A DNA stretch of 64,000 bases, from contig CP051139.1 in the NCBI GenBank assembly GCA_001592805.2, positions 930,001 through 994,000 on the forward strand, given 5' to 3'. This DNA comes from Peltaster fructicola (lineage: Eukaryota > Ascomycota > Dothideomycetes). Below, piece by piece: positions 50,979-62,284 of this stretch; position 1 is the first letter of the stretch; every line of letters begins with the position of its first letter. The notes under the pieces are model-generated. The model was not told the origin of the DNA. It saw only the letters and a program-made list of their open reading frames with translations, and made no database searches. The translations under genes and the position numbers were made by a program.

Positions 50979-52407
50979 TCAAGGAACGTCGCCTGTTCTG
51001 ATGGCTTCCTCTGAAAACAATCGCCATTGCTTCTTGCCAGCACCATCGGAGTTTGGATCGTACTGAAAGAGGTGCAGTCCACGAGGATCTGTAGCTGTGG
51101 GAAACTGACCCTCCTCAAGTCTCTGATAGCCTCTGCTGATGAAAGTGATGTCTCTACCCAGGTACTCTCTCATCGCTTGCTCGACATAATCGACCCTAGG
51201 CCCGTATCGCAATTGGTCCACGGGTCCCTCGAAAGGTCTGTTGAATGGTGTTGCAACGTACACAAGTATGTCCCTACTGTCGCTGCCTCTGATGTAATCA
51301 GCTTCTTTGTTGAGGAAGCCATCTCCAGCTGTAGGCTCCAAGTACGGATGATGAGTTGTGGAGCCTAACGTTTCGCCATACTTCTTTTCATAGACGCCTT
51401 GAGAGGCTTCGGAGAGAAGTACCTTGTTCGTCAGTCACATAAAGCACGTACGCAAGTCTTGCACCTGCAGACCACCTACCTTTGTGCCGGTCAAGAACGA
51501 GACCATTCGCTCCCTGAAAGCTTTGAAGCTGGGCTGGCCTCGCGTGTTTCTCGGTACCACGCCCACCGGGGGCTTGCCCATCGTATACAGCTCCCAGAAG
51601 TGCGCCTAGAAAGAAGCAAGATCAGACACATGTTCTCTGGAGCTGTTAAGAGCGGATCTTCGCTTACCATCCAGACGCCTTTAGGACTTATCACGGTGAC
51701 GATCTGACACCCTGTTAACAATGTTTCCTTACGTGATGTCAGTTAATGTCTTTCTGATCAGGTACCAACTAACCTGCACGCCAATCTGGAAAGGCCGATC
51801 GCCGAAAACCCTGGCTGAGGAGAATGCCTGTTCATCTGACCCGAAGACCATCAGTAGTCCGACTTGCGTAGTCGCACCATGGAGTGCGTAGCTCTGGACT
51901 CACTTTGGCGGGTTAGGATTGGCAGTATGTCCCCGTATTGCGTGTCAATCAGCTGGCCTCTGTTCCATGTTTGCTCGTAGAGGTAAGATCCAACTTCGGC
52001 TATTGTCCAAGCGCCATGAGCAGGAACCAATCGACCATTGCCGACTACGGCAGCACGTTAGTACGGAAGAGTCAGAATCGAGATTGCTGAGACGACATAC
52101 TTTTCTGCCATTGTCGCTTTGAAAGGTTGCTGGTCGTTGACGGGGTCACATTCCAGTTCTCGAGCCAATCCTGTTGGTCAAGTACTGGTTGAATCGTGGA
52201 ACGCTTGTGCTTATTGGTATCGCTGAGGTAGCAATAAGACGGACAGTCGCTCTCGGGGTCGTATGCGACAACTTCATCTTGTCGAGCCTCAAGATTGCCA
52301 GCGTGAACAGGAGAGGGGCCTGCGTCGTGTCCTGCTGCGGTGCTTAAGAGCAGAAACGAGGCATATATGTGCAGTATGATAGAGAACAACCTCATGGTTC
52401 CAGCCAT
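50979..52407 (-). CDS. Secreted protein of unknown function, six exons
   Basis: Minus-strand exons 52101-52407, 51904-52044, 51774-51835, 51668-51727, 51480-51605 and 50979-51422 give 379 residues in one frame. An ATG at 52407 or 52395 precedes a signal peptide (FSIILHIYASFLLLSTAAG). Dibasic KR sites near residues 69 and 97 could be Kex2 cleavage points. The mature part contains VFGDRPFQIGVQ, LLTGCQIVTVISPKGVWMAHFWE and GQPSFKAFRERMVSFL, a pattern I associate with uncharacterised fungal secreted proteins. Two of the five introns need AAG acceptors (ends at 51728 and 51423); other acceptors lead to early stops. No enzymatic motif is visible. The gene lies in an accessory-looking stretch next to a large surface protein. 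Confidence 0.68.
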
Positions 52408-52923
52408 GTGGTGAAAGATGGGGCAGAGGTATGTGACGATAAGATCTTGTAGTCCTTACGGCTGTGATGAGCTTTTGTATTGCGCTACTACATCTCGACG
52501 GCACCTCCATATACACAGGACGTTGGTAGTCAGAGGCATTGCATCCTCCTACTGACGGTTATTGATAGACAGCTTGTACGTTTCAGTTGACAGCGCCGTA
52601 CAGACGACAAACATGTTTGATACATGCAAAAGGGCGGCGCGGTCGCTTATGTGCTTCATGGTTGGTTCGGTGAGGATACGATCAGTTGTAGAGATCTCGT
52701 TTAACCTGTTCGTAAGTGAGATCATTTGAGGCCAGCCAGACGGCGCATCTGCAAGAAGTCAGCAACAAGCAGTTACACCCGTGTCCGCTATACCAGCCAA
52801 GCGTGCGATGTGCGGCTTACGCTCGTATGAGGTATTGCCGCCTCTCATAGCTGTGCCGCAAAGCAGTGCTCTCATTACAGAGACCAACATGGCGGCAGCA
52901 TACCCAGGCTGTTGTTACTGTTA

Positions 52924-52924
<1 letters not shown>

Positions 52925-52954
<30 letters not shown>
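52925..52954 (+). repeat. (CGTTGT)5 microsatellite
   Basis: Five perfect tandem copies of CGTTGT, flanked by degenerate copies on the left (GTTGTTACTGTTAT). It lies in a non-coding stretch and may vary in length between strains. Confidence 0.85.
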
Positions 52955-52956
<2 letters not shown>

Positions 52957-54291
52957 CTGGAGTGCGGCACTTTGTACTCTAGACAGAGCTTGTCCATCAT
53001 CGCCTGCATACTGGCCTTGGCATGTCTACGCATCTCATTGTCGTCCAAGTTGCTCGACCCTTGTAAAACAGTGTTCGTCCATTGAGCTTGCAGTCCATGC
53101 ACGCAATTGCACCGTCATTGAGCTGTGTACTGTTCATGACTTGAGCTGCAGTACAAGTTGTAATGGAACGGTGCTCGAGAGAGCGAAGCTGACCTGTAGA
53201 TTGAACGCTGCTGGCACGCAGTATGATGTTACACGCCGATGAGCCAAGCTTCGCTGACTCTTCGTAGGCTATCATGCGATTGCATCGCGTTCGACCGAGC
53301 AGGACCAACATGCTTGAAGTTGTCGCCGCTTTGCATATGTGTAGCAGATCATATGCATGTAGTCAGGAGAAGAGTCGTCGTGATGTTCTAATCACAGCTC
53401 AGGACCCAGGCGGTTTCGACCGTCGTTTCAAGAAGGCAGGTCAGCCGATCCCGACCATCTCAGTCTCAACGACAGTCTACTTCTTTCAAAGGGCATCGTC
53501 CATCTCTCATCATCTTGCAAGCCCGGCAGCATCCTGAAGTCACGACGCAGGACCTCTCACCTACTGGCTACCATTGCGCGCCGCCGCAATCATGTGCAAC
53601 GACGATAGCCAGTCCAGATCGTTGGTTTCAGGGCTACTCAGACTCGTTTAATGCCATTCAGCGCCGCAAAGTAGCTCAGTGTGACTGGTTTGCACTCTTC
53701 TATCTGCATGCTGAAGACTTATCTAGTAGGAGGTTCGCACAGCAAGACTTCTCGATCGATCGGTACAGTGTTCGTGTACAAGCACGGAAAGCAGGTCTAC
53801 TGATTGTGCTATCTATTGCACCAGACCCTACGAGTCACTTCGCTCGACGTACGGCGCAGCACATCGTCCTCCAGCCATGTTGATCCTATCCTCGTCTAAT
53901 ATCGACCCACACATCGACTGATCTTTGCTTAGACCGCTACTGTGCACATCCAACAATGTTTCAACCGGGAGTCCACAGGTCCCTGGTACGATAAGATTAG
54001 GTGAGAAGGTTATCTAGACAAGAGGAAGGGATGTGGTGTATCAGAGTGAGTAGTTGGTACCCCATGTCCATACTCACTACGAGCCAGACCAAGAAGCACC
54101 ATGCTACAAGTGTTGGCAACATCTCCTTACCGTGGACTACATTCTCCTACGGCACAAGACCAACCAACAACACAAAAGATCACATCCATGATCTGCATTT
54201 GCTTGCGGCACCAGACTCATGGCCAACAACTGACCGCTTGAGCGTGTCTGCTACCATATACTTGAGGGCTACGATGGCATACATTGTAGGG

Positions 54292-54297
54292 TATAAA
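54292..54297 (+). promoter_or_regulatory. TATA box of the SGNH surface protein gene
   Basis: TATAAA lies 48 bp upstream of the ATG at 54345, which implies a very short 5' leader. A consensus TATA box is often linked to regulated genes in fungi. Confidence 0.5.
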
Positions 54298-54344
54298 GCT
54301 TACACACCTGGACCCAGCTATCTAAGCATATCATTTTGGACAGC

Positions 54345-57300
54345 ATGCATCTCTTCTGGCGGCTCTGCACAGCAGCCGTCGCTCTACACTACCACATATC
54401 CACAGTACTAGCTAGCCCATATCACTTAGCAACAACGAAATCCAACGCCGACTTTCCACTCGCTGCAGCCGATCTTTCAGCATTGTCAGAAAGAGCACTC
54501 AAGACACCGTTGAAAGTGTTATGCATCGGAGACTCGATCACAATTGGTGTTGGAGATGATTCTATCGGCACTGGTGCCAACAATGGCTATAGATTGCCTC
54601 TCTACAATCTTCTCAAAAAAGCCAACGTCAACGTCGAGTTCATCGGCACCCAATCAAGTGGGACGGGCAACCCTCAGCCGCATATGGAAGGATATGCAGA
54701 CCAAAAGATCAACAGTATCCTCGACAACATCAAACGGAACGGAATCATTCGACAACAACCGAACCTGGTTCTCATCTATGCTGGATCCAGCGACGTCGGT
54801 CAACTCCAGGCCGATGGCAAAACACCCTTAGACAATGCTCTCGTACGCCTAGGCAACCTCATCGATCATGTCCTGTGCAACGATCCACAAGCCGTTGTCC
54901 TCGTGGCTGTCCTGGTGCAGAACAAGGATCATCCGAAAGAGACTGTTACTTTCAATGCCGCGATACCTGCTGTGATCGCCGATCGGTCTAAAAGAGGGTA
55001 CAAGATACAGACTGTGGACATGTCTTCGCTCGGAGGCAACATGCTCAAGGATGGTCAGCATCCCAACACAGCCGGCTATCAAGACATGGCCAATCGATGG
55101 TACGGAGCTATAACGAATATTTCCGACAACTGGTGGTCGTTATCACAGGCTCCGAAGCCCTCGTCTGCAAGCCTACTGGAAACCTGCGATCGTGGACCTG
55201 TAGCCTCTGGATCAATGATAGATGGCAAGACCACCGCCATGGTACAGAGCAACGGAGCACTGCATACAAGTATCCCATCGTCAAGCACTAGCCCGAAAAT
55301 CCTCACTACAACAAATTCTGCAGGCCAGACTGTAGTGCAAGATCCGAGTGGAGTGCCTATTGTGCAATATTCGAGCGGCAATCGAGCCACAGTTCAACGC
55401 AGTCTGCCAACAGTCCTTACTACAACAAACTCTGCAGGCCAGACTGTAGTGCAAGCTTCAAATGGAGCTCAGGTCACCATCCCACGCAGCATTACGACTC
55501 CTATCACAATCTCAGCGTCTGGGAATCAAGTGTTGACTTTTAATCCATCTGCTTCTGGGCCAGTCACCTCGACAAATGCTGCAGGTCAGACAATCCTTTC
55601 CGGCAGTTTTGGAGCTGTCACTCTGAGATCGGGCATTTCTGTCCCTACAACGATCACGACTGACGGCCGCACATTTACATATAGCCCGGTCAAGGAGACA
55701 ACTTTGACGCAGCTGGTTGGCTCAACAGTGATCACAAGGTCAGATGTGGTCCTCACATTACCTAAGAGCATCACTACGCCGACGACCATCACCAGTAAGG
55801 GTATCGTCTTTACATTCCAGCCGGAGTTGAGCACAGCTACTACGAAGACCGCTGGCTCAGTGGTCACCTCCAAGTCCGGCGTAGGCATCACGCTATCATC
55901 TGACAGCTCTGTCCCCACAACGATCACCAGTAACGGGGTTGTGATCACATTCAGCCCGATCCGTCGAACGACCACTGTCAATTCTGCAGCCAATGGTGTA
56001 TCTTCGAAGTCCGGCGCAGGCATTACGCTACCATCTGACATCTCCGTTCCAACATCGATCACCAGTAATGGCGTCGTTATCACATTCAGCCCGATCCATC
56101 GAACAACCAACGTCAAGTCTGCGGGTACAGACGTAACTTCCAAGTCTGGTGCAGGCAGCGGCCAATCGTCCCCAAAGTCTGGTGAACACAACTCACTACA
56201 ATCTTCGAAATCTGGTGTAAGCTTCAAGCTACCTTCCGACATCTCAGTCCCGACGACAGTAACCAGCAGCGGTATCGCAATCACGATCAAGCCTCAATCT
56301 ACAACTACCACCAAGTCGGTGGGACCAACAGTCATTACGACATCCGGTGTGGCTATAACGCTACCACCAGGCATCACACAAACGATTACAACTACAGGAC
56401 CTAATGGCGTCCGGCTCACATTCCGTCCATCACGTCCAGACACTACAACAACATCAAGTTCGACTACTCAGCCCGCCGGGATCTACCCATACTTCAGACC
56501 TCCACCGCCAGCACCTACGCAGACTGACGATAGCAGCGTCTTCTCTTGTAAAGTATGGTTCTTCTTCATCTGCATCGATTGGATCGATATACATATCGGC
56601 GGCTGGACGATCAAGCTACCGCCAGGCATCCGTCCGCCTGGTCCCCTTCCTCCGATCAACTTCCCTAAAGGCATCACCGTCAATATCAAAGGCAATCCTC
56701 CAGACTGGCCTGAGATCACTGTTGGCCGTGATAACATACCAACGTACAGCTCCAAACCGGACAACTGCAAGACGCAGTCAGCTGAGATGTGCCTGACCAC
56801 TACGTCCTTTGGCGTTTCTGGAGACAAAACGACCGCCACACAGGTCCTTTCTACTTGTGCTACCATCTATGGTTGCGAAGCAACTGGCAAGAATAGTGCA
56901 ACAACGACAACGATGACAAAGTCCGCATGCACTTCTCAAATAACGACAAGCAACTGCCAAGTATCGTGTCGTGTAGTTAGCACTATCAGCCAAAGCTCAG
57001 CTACCACAAGATGTGAAACTGTAAGCTGCAGTACATTTTCAGGCTGTTCAGTGAGCTCTCTGGCTCACAGCACAACCACTACGACAGTGCCAGCCTGTCC
57101 CTTGCCTCCCAAGTATACTCCCTGGTGGACGGCAGGTACCCAACTTGCACCAATACTTGGTGATGGTCTACATGGTGGGACAGTGGCCCACGGTACTTTC
57201 AATTCACATGCCAGCTTACCGACCCAGACGGGCAAGTCTTCAACAGCTCAAAAGACAAGCGCGTCAGTGAGCCAAAGAAGCGTAGCTTCTACAAGCCAAC

Positions 57301-58217
57301 ACACGAACGATTTTGCATGGCTACATCAACCCTCAGACCGCGCAAAGTTGCTTTCACAGGCACTGCATTGTACTCAAACTCAATGTGATGGAAAGCAGGT
57401 GGTAGTACCAAAGACAGGCTCATCATGTGCACCTCAACCTACAGGCTGTCCCACGAAAGCAACATCCTCGACGAGTTCTGAAAAGAAGACATCCACCACC
57501 AGCGCCGAGAAGAAGACAACAACGACAACCACTTCCGAAAAGAGGACGACGACCACAACCACTTCCGAGAAGAAGACATCCACTACAAGCTACCCTAGCT
57601 ATCCTACAGCGACCGATATGCACCACGCTGTGCAGGCGTACTGCTACAATCCTTCTAATGGACCTTATGTGAAGTTCTCATCAAGGGACGCAGAAATTGT
57701 GGCTTCTGGCTTTTGCAACAGGAATTATGTGCTGCTACCATCAGAGGACTACCATGCAGATGCTGGCCCTAGTCCGGACAGTCCATACGATCTCTTCGTT
57801 GCTGCATCCTGGGCAAAGGACCAAAAGGGTTGTTGGCCCAAGGCTGCCTTCCACTTCAACTCTAATAGCCGGGATTGCTTAAATGTGTGGTCGCACGATT
57901 ACTATTGCGTTGACAAGCACGAGGATGAAGCACCTACGAGCTACGGTGGTGGCTACGTCCTGTCCACTCAACGAGGCTGTATCTTGTTCGAGATGTATGC
58001 CAAGTCTAAAGGCTCCAAACGTCGTGGCTCAGAGAACATCTCCATCGGAACAGCATTCAATGCTACCGGCGGAGTCTGGAACACGACAAACCTCCTTCAC
58101 GAGCATACAGCGCCGCTGCTCTATGGCACAGGACATCCCGAGCCGCCGTTGTTCAATGACGATCTGGTGAACAAGCTCCTGGACAGTGCAACTGTTGATG
58201 GTTTTCAGGTGGCATAA
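54345..58217 (+). CDS. SGNH/GDSL hydrolase fused to mucin-like repeats and a Cys-rich surface region
   Basis: One exon, 1290 residues from the ATG at 54345. A signal peptide (HLFWRLCTAAVALHYHISTVLA) is followed by an SGNH hydrolase domain (about residues 50-265): the GDSITIG nucleophile block, FIGTQSSG, YAGSSDVG, and the Asp/His block DGQHPNTAGYQDMA. Next come imperfect Thr/Ser-rich repeats of 35-45 residues (units like SVPTTITSNGVVITFSPI, residues 310-700), a Pro-rich segment, a Cys-rich domain (near 795-920) and low-complexity EKKTTTTT repeats. A C-terminal domain holds NPSNGPYVKFSSRDAEIVASGFCNRNY. The layout suggests a glycosylated wall or surface esterase. No GPI signal is clear. Two 39-bp near-identical DNA repeats occur near 55307 and 55421. 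Confidence 0.78.
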   Translation: MHLFWRLCTAAVALHYHISTVLASPYHLATTKSNADFPLAAADLSALSERALKTPLKVLCIGDSITIGVGDDSIGTGANNGYRLPLYNLLKKANVNVEFIGTQSSGTGNPQPHMEGYADQKINSILDNIKRNGIIRQQPNLVLIYAGSSDVGQLQADGKTPLDNALVRLGNLIDHVLCNDPQAVVLVAVLVQNKDHPKETVTFNAAIPAVIADRSKRGYKIQTVDMSSLGGNMLKDGQHPNTAGYQDMANRWYGAITNISDNWWSLSQAPKPSSASLLETCDRGPVASGSMIDGKTTAMVQSNGALHTSIPSSSTSPKILTTTNSAGQTVVQDPSGVPIVQYSSGNRATVQRSLPTVLTTTNSAGQTVVQASNGAQVTIPRSITTPITISASGNQVLTFNPSASGPVTSTNAAGQTILSGSFGAVTLRSGISVPTTITTDGRTFTYSPVKETTLTQLVGSTVITRSDVVLTLPKSITTPTTITSKGIVFTFQPELSTATTKTAGSVVTSKSGVGITLSSDSSVPTTITSNGVVITFSPIRRTTTVNSAANGVSSKSGAGITLPSDISVPTSITSNGVVITFSPIHRTTNVKSAGTDVTSKSGAGSGQSSPKSGEHNSLQSSKSGVSFKLPSDISVPTTVTSSGIAITIKPQSTTTTKSVGPTVITTSGVAITLPPGITQTITTTGPNGVRLTFRPSRPDTTTTSSSTTQPAGIYPYFRPPPPAPTQTDDSSVFSCKVWFFFICIDWIDIHIGGWTIKLPPGIRPPGPLPPINFPKGITVNIKGNPPDWPEITVGRDNIPTYSSKPDNCKTQSAEMCLTTTSFGVSGDKTTATQVLSTCATIYGCEATGKNSATTTTMTKSACTSQITTSNCQVSCRVVSTISQSSATTRCETVSCSTFSGCSVSSLAHSTTTTTVPACPLPPKYTPWWTAGTQLAPILGDGLHGGTVAHGTFNSHASLPTQTGKSSTAQKTSASVSQRSVASTSQHTNDFAWLHQPSDRAKLLSQALHCTQTQCDGKQVVVPKTGSSCAPQPTGCPTKATSSTSSEKKTSTTSAEKKTTTTTTSEKRTTTTTTSEKKTSTTSYPSYPTATDMHHAVQAYCYNPSNGPYVKFSSRDAEIVASGFCNRNYVLLPSEDYHADAGPSPDSPYDLFVAASWAKDQKGCWPKAAFHFNSNSRDCLNVWSHDYYCVDKHEDEAPTSYGGGYVLSTQRGCILFEMYAKSKGSKRRGSENISIGTAFNATGGVWNTTNLLHEHTAPLLYGTGHPEPPLFNDDLVNKLLDSATVDGFQVA

Positions 58218-58524
58218 GCTTAAGCATGAGTCGTACCCAGGTTGTCTTGTTTGTAGACGCTCACCTAGATATCACCTGTATGGACTGATGAGCTTTGCGT
58301 TGGACTTGTTATCATGCCTCCAATCTCCAAGTAGAACATATATGCTTGGCGAGATCTGTAGTTTGTCATCTGGAGTATGTAGCCAGGCTTTCTCTATCGT
58401 AACCGCTGACCACAGATGACGATCATCGCATAGCGATCAACTTGTGACGACCACATAGAGTCACTGACAAATCGGCCTATGGTCCATCAGCTCTGCTCCA
58501 TCTCCTTCGAACGACAGCTCCAAC
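58218..58524. other. Intergenic region
   Basis: These 307 bp lie between two genes on the same strand and should hold the FYV10 promoter. Nothing else seen. Confidence 0.4.
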
Positions 58525-59758
58525 ATGGCGGAAGTCGACAATATCAAGGTGGACCCAGATAATCATCTACTTCTCGAACAACCACTCCTCCGGCTACCTC
58601 ACGAGCTACTCAAACGGAACCTCAAATCTGCACAAAGACACATCGAATCCACCAACAAAGCAGTCACGACATCGATCAATCCAGGCGGCAAGTCGCATGC
58701 TGAGACCTTGGCCGCCCTCGATGCCACTCTAGCGAAAGCTCAGAACCTCAAACGGAAGCTAGAAGCACTGCATGCCGAAGAACGATTGATACAAGGCTCT
58801 CAGCGAGCTAGAGTGCAGCACCTACAAGAGCTGCACGAGATCAAGGACTTCACTGAGGTGCGGTACGACAGATGGTCACGCTTGAGATTGGACAGACTTC
58901 TGGTGGACTACCTACTACGACAAGGCTTCACCCAGTCTGCAAAAGCACTAGCGAAAGAGAAGAACATTGAAGCACTGGTGGACATAGAAGTCTTTCAGGA
59001 ATCTCGACAGATCGAGGCGGCTCTGAAGAAAGGAGAGCTCAAGGAAGCCCTCGCGTGGTGTGCTGAGAACAAGGGCTCACTCAAGAAGATCAATAATGAA
59101 TTGGAGATGGAGCTACGACTGCAGCAGTTCATCGAGATGAGACGTGCCGAGGAGCCTAGAAAGGATACCGAAGCGGTGTTGTATGCAAGAAAGTACTTCG
59201 CTGGAGAACAGAACACAGAGTATGGTCTCTGTGCGGCTGGACTGATGGTGTTCCCTGCTGACACAGAGGTTGAGCCATACCGGGTAAGCATGCAGCAACC
59301 TCTCCATATCATGCTGACTGTTGCAGACGTACTACTCTGCAGAACGCTACGATGAGCTCGCCAGCAAGTTTATCACGACCATGCGGACTATCATGGCACT
59401 GCCATCGTCGCCACTACTACACATTGCGCTCTCAGCTGGTCTTTCAGCACTCAAGACACCTTCCTGTCACTCCACTCACGCACTAGCCAACACAGCAAAC
59501 ACGGGAGCCTCTGTATGTCCGATTTGCTCCATCGAGCTCAACGAGCTTGCCAGAAATGTGCCGTACGCACATCAGACGAAGAGCTTCATCGAGGACGACC
59601 CGGTCATGCTCCCCAACGGCAGAGTCTTCGGACGAGAACGACTGAGGATGCTGAATGAGAAACTCGGCACAAGAGAAGGCTATGTCAGGGATCCTACGGA
59701 GCTCGAGCACGGTAAGGAGTGGGACACGGCTTCGATCAAAAAGGTCTTCATATCATAG
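58525..59758 (+). CDS. FYV10: GID/CTLH ubiquitin ligase subunit Fyv10 (Gid9/MAEA)
   Basis: Two exons, 58525-59283 and 59327-59758, give 396 residues. Fyv10 is a RING-like subunit of the GID complex, which marks gluconeogenic enzymes for degradation in yeast. A coiled N-terminus leads to LisH (RLRLDRLLVDYLLRQGFTQSAKAL, near 120), CTLH (VFQESRQIEAALKKGELKEALAWCAENKGSLKK) and CRA regions. The degenerate RING follows at the end: CPICSIELNELARNVPYAHQTKSFI, VMLPNGRVFGRERL and CTD-like VRDPTEL. The intron (branch TGCTGAC, acceptor GCAG) joins VEPYR to TYYSAERYDELA. Length is as expected. Confidence 0.93.
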
Positions 59759-59783
59759 TCATTATGTATGCAGGCAATGTCGC

Positions 59784-60407
59784 TCATGCTGAAGTGCTTC
59801 CTCCAAGAGCATCGTATGGAGTGTTGGTGTCCAGCTCCGTCTGACTCGGTCCAGTAGCACCTCCGGCAGCTCCAGCCTCATTGACGATCTTTTGCACTGC
59901 AACTCGCCCTGGGTCATTCTTGCCGCCGATATCATTGTTGAAGCTTGCGTTTGGCTCGCTTCCGGTAATCTCTCCTCCCTCTTGAAGGTTGTCGCCCTTT
60001 GGCTGAGAAGCTGGAGCAGCCTTCGATCGGACGCTGGCTGCATTGAAGGGACCACTGTTCAGCGACGGCACGCCTGCTCCGCCAAAGCCCTCTGCACGGT
60101 CGTGAGCCCTGATCCCATCTGCTCGATCTGCTCGACTGTGAGCCGGGTTCAGTTTTGTTGCGTTGCTGGTGTCTGTTGTGTTCGTGGTGGTCGAGCTTGA
60201 TGGCTGGTCGAGGACTCCGCGAGAGGAGCTATTCGCTGCGAATGAGCCACCGTCACGAATCGATTCGCCTGCAAGAGAGTCTGAAGTGACTGCTCCAGGG
60301 TTCTCGTGCTTGGGTTCTTGCTGAGATCGTGGATCGGTGGTGACCTAGATCACGTCAGAGGTCGGTCGACTTCAGCGGGATATGGGCCTTACTTTTGTGC
60401 CAGACAT
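59784..60407 (-). CDS. Small hydrophilic fungal protein of unknown function
   Basis: Two exons on the minus strand, 60393-60407 (MSGTK only) and 59784-60344, give 191 residues. The whole protein is hydrophilic and Gly/Ser/Asn-rich with no membrane segment or signal. The phrase FNNDIGGKNDPGRVAVQKIVNEAG near residue 145, and DRAEGFGGAGVPSLNSGPFNAA before it, resemble uncharacterised small proteins common in filamentous ascomycetes. Some of these are stress- or spore-related, but that is not shown here. The intron has donor GTAAGG, branch CTCTGAC and acceptor CTAG. The gene converges on FYV10 with 25 bp between the stops. Confidence 0.68.
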
Positions 60408-62284
60408 GATGGAGTTGATTTGAGTGGTAAGATGTGATCGAGTTCGTAGGGAGCAGTCGAATTCGTCTACGAGTAGGCAGGATATACAATGGCGGCGTTG
60501 ACTAAGGTGGTCACAATGGCGTGGATAGATGACGATCGTTGTTAGCGAACGTCATGCTCCACCTCACTCAAGCTCGACATGCAGGGCGCGTTCGCTAGAG
60601 CTTCGAAGCTCTAGCAGTTTTCTCGATGGTCTCATGCACGGCGAGTGTGCCAAAGGCCAGCATGCAGCGCTATCATGTCGAAGAATTGAAAACCGACAAC
60701 TGGTATGGTCTGAATGTTGGCGTTGAGGAAGAATGCCTTACTTGACGAGTGCATTGTTGCAGACTGGATTGCATGGTTCGACCAATCCAAACACTAGCTA
60801 ACCATAGGACGTTGATCATCTGATACAAAGCTTGGTTGATCGCAAAGTCTACACTCCTACAAGAGACTCTACGCTCGCTCTTCTGTATTAGAGACAAGGG
60901 CGGACATCAGACCTGTTCTTGATCTTCTACGAACTAGCCACAAGTCGCCAGTATCAAGGTAAGCATACGATCTCTTGCCAGCACGACAAGAAGGAGCTTG
61001 TGAGACTTGACAGCCGTCTTGATACAGTGTAGAGCTCTGTTCGCTCATGGAGCTCCTCAACCAGGACTGCAGGAGGTCGAGTCACTGCTCGCAGACAGCA
61101 CAACATCCTTGGCATTGAGCTCGGAACCGGACACGCCTCCAGAATAACATCACGTCTGAGAAGCAGTAATTCGACACGTCGATTTCAGACCCAACCACTC
61201 TGGCGATCGCCTCGACAACATCCCCGGCGAACACTCTGGTTGCGAGTCAGACTAGGAGCAATCGAGCATTGATGGTGCCCAGTATGCACGCTGCGAACGA
61301 GCGCGTCATGCTAATCGCAACGATACATACTTCTGGTCCGAGATCAGTCGAGTTCGAACTTACCAACCTGATGGTATCCGTCTGAACCTTCTGCACACAA
61401 CTTCATTCTTTGACCAGGATGTCCTGGTGGATTTTATGCGAAGGTCTTGCATGCTGCGACTCGGTGGATCACAATACGACTCGTTCTGTCTTCCTAGATC
61501 ATTGGCGATTGACTAACGAAGGTTGTTCAGATGAGCCTGCAAGCACTACATCTCAACCATCCGTGACACAACTGGCGGGCATGTGGTCGCAGTATTGTCT
61601 GCTGTATCAACACAGTCAGCCGCGAGCAGAACGATGATCGCATCAGTGATGATGGCGCTGTCTTCGGATTCAGCACAATCTGACACCAGTTCTGCGGCAC
61701 ATGTCTACATCCCGGCTCTAGCCAAGAGCCATGATCCCGGCCTCACGTTTCCCAACTTAGCTTCTCTCCTCACTTTCTCAAACTCGGGAAGCGCCACAAA
61801 CTCACTCGTCGATCCTCTGCAGTAGCAGCATCATCAGAGCCTCTGGTTGTGCTGCAAGAACCACTCTTCCAGCCCGTCTTCCTGGTTGGATCTGCCGTTG
61901 ATATGATCACACTCATCGCACTGGTCCTGCCAGCCGTCTCCATCTGCTTCCCGTGCCAGACTGGGGCTGAATCGACATCATCTCATTCATCGTCTCAGAT
62001 ATTCACCTAGTGGTTGGCCGCATTAGAGTGAACTGACAAGCTAACCCTACGTAAGTCTTGCATATCGCTCCAGGCTGTTGAACAGCCTGGATCGTTGGTA
62101 GTACAGCGCACGCTAGCGAGGAAGGAAACGATACTAGATGCAAGGTAATTACTGATTCCTTCAGTATGTAAACGGATTGGGTATGTTTTCGCTCTAAGCA
62201 CAAAAGGACGGCCATCCAGCAGAAGACCATGTTCATCAATCATCGTAACGAGGAGCTCAGCCTCGAAGTTTTGTCTGGTATGCA
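60408..62284. other. Intergenic region with a 22-bp palindrome
   Basis: About 1.9 kb between the small hydrophilic protein and the GRR1 3' end. It contains a perfect 22-bp palindrome at 60594-60615. Open frames are short and unlike known proteins. A spliced gene too diverged for me to see cannot be excluded. Confidence 0.4.
60594..60615. repeat. Perfect 22-bp palindrome
   Basis: GCTAGAGCTTC is followed directly by its exact reverse complement. As RNA it would form an 8-bp stem closed by a short loop containing UUCG, followed by AGUUUUC. Confidence 0.7.

Larger units (their letters stand above)
52408..54344. other. Intergenic region with a hexanucleotide repeat
   Basis: About 1.9 kb upstream of two divergent genes for secreted proteins. 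It holds five perfect copies of CGTTGT at 52925-52954 and the TATA box of the SGNH gene near its right end. Open frames are short and unconvincing. Confidence 0.45.

Noticed and set aside
54001-54411. 136-codon open frame overlapping the SGNH protein start
   Set aside because: Different frame from the signal peptide and hydrolase, no motifs; a shadow of the real gene.
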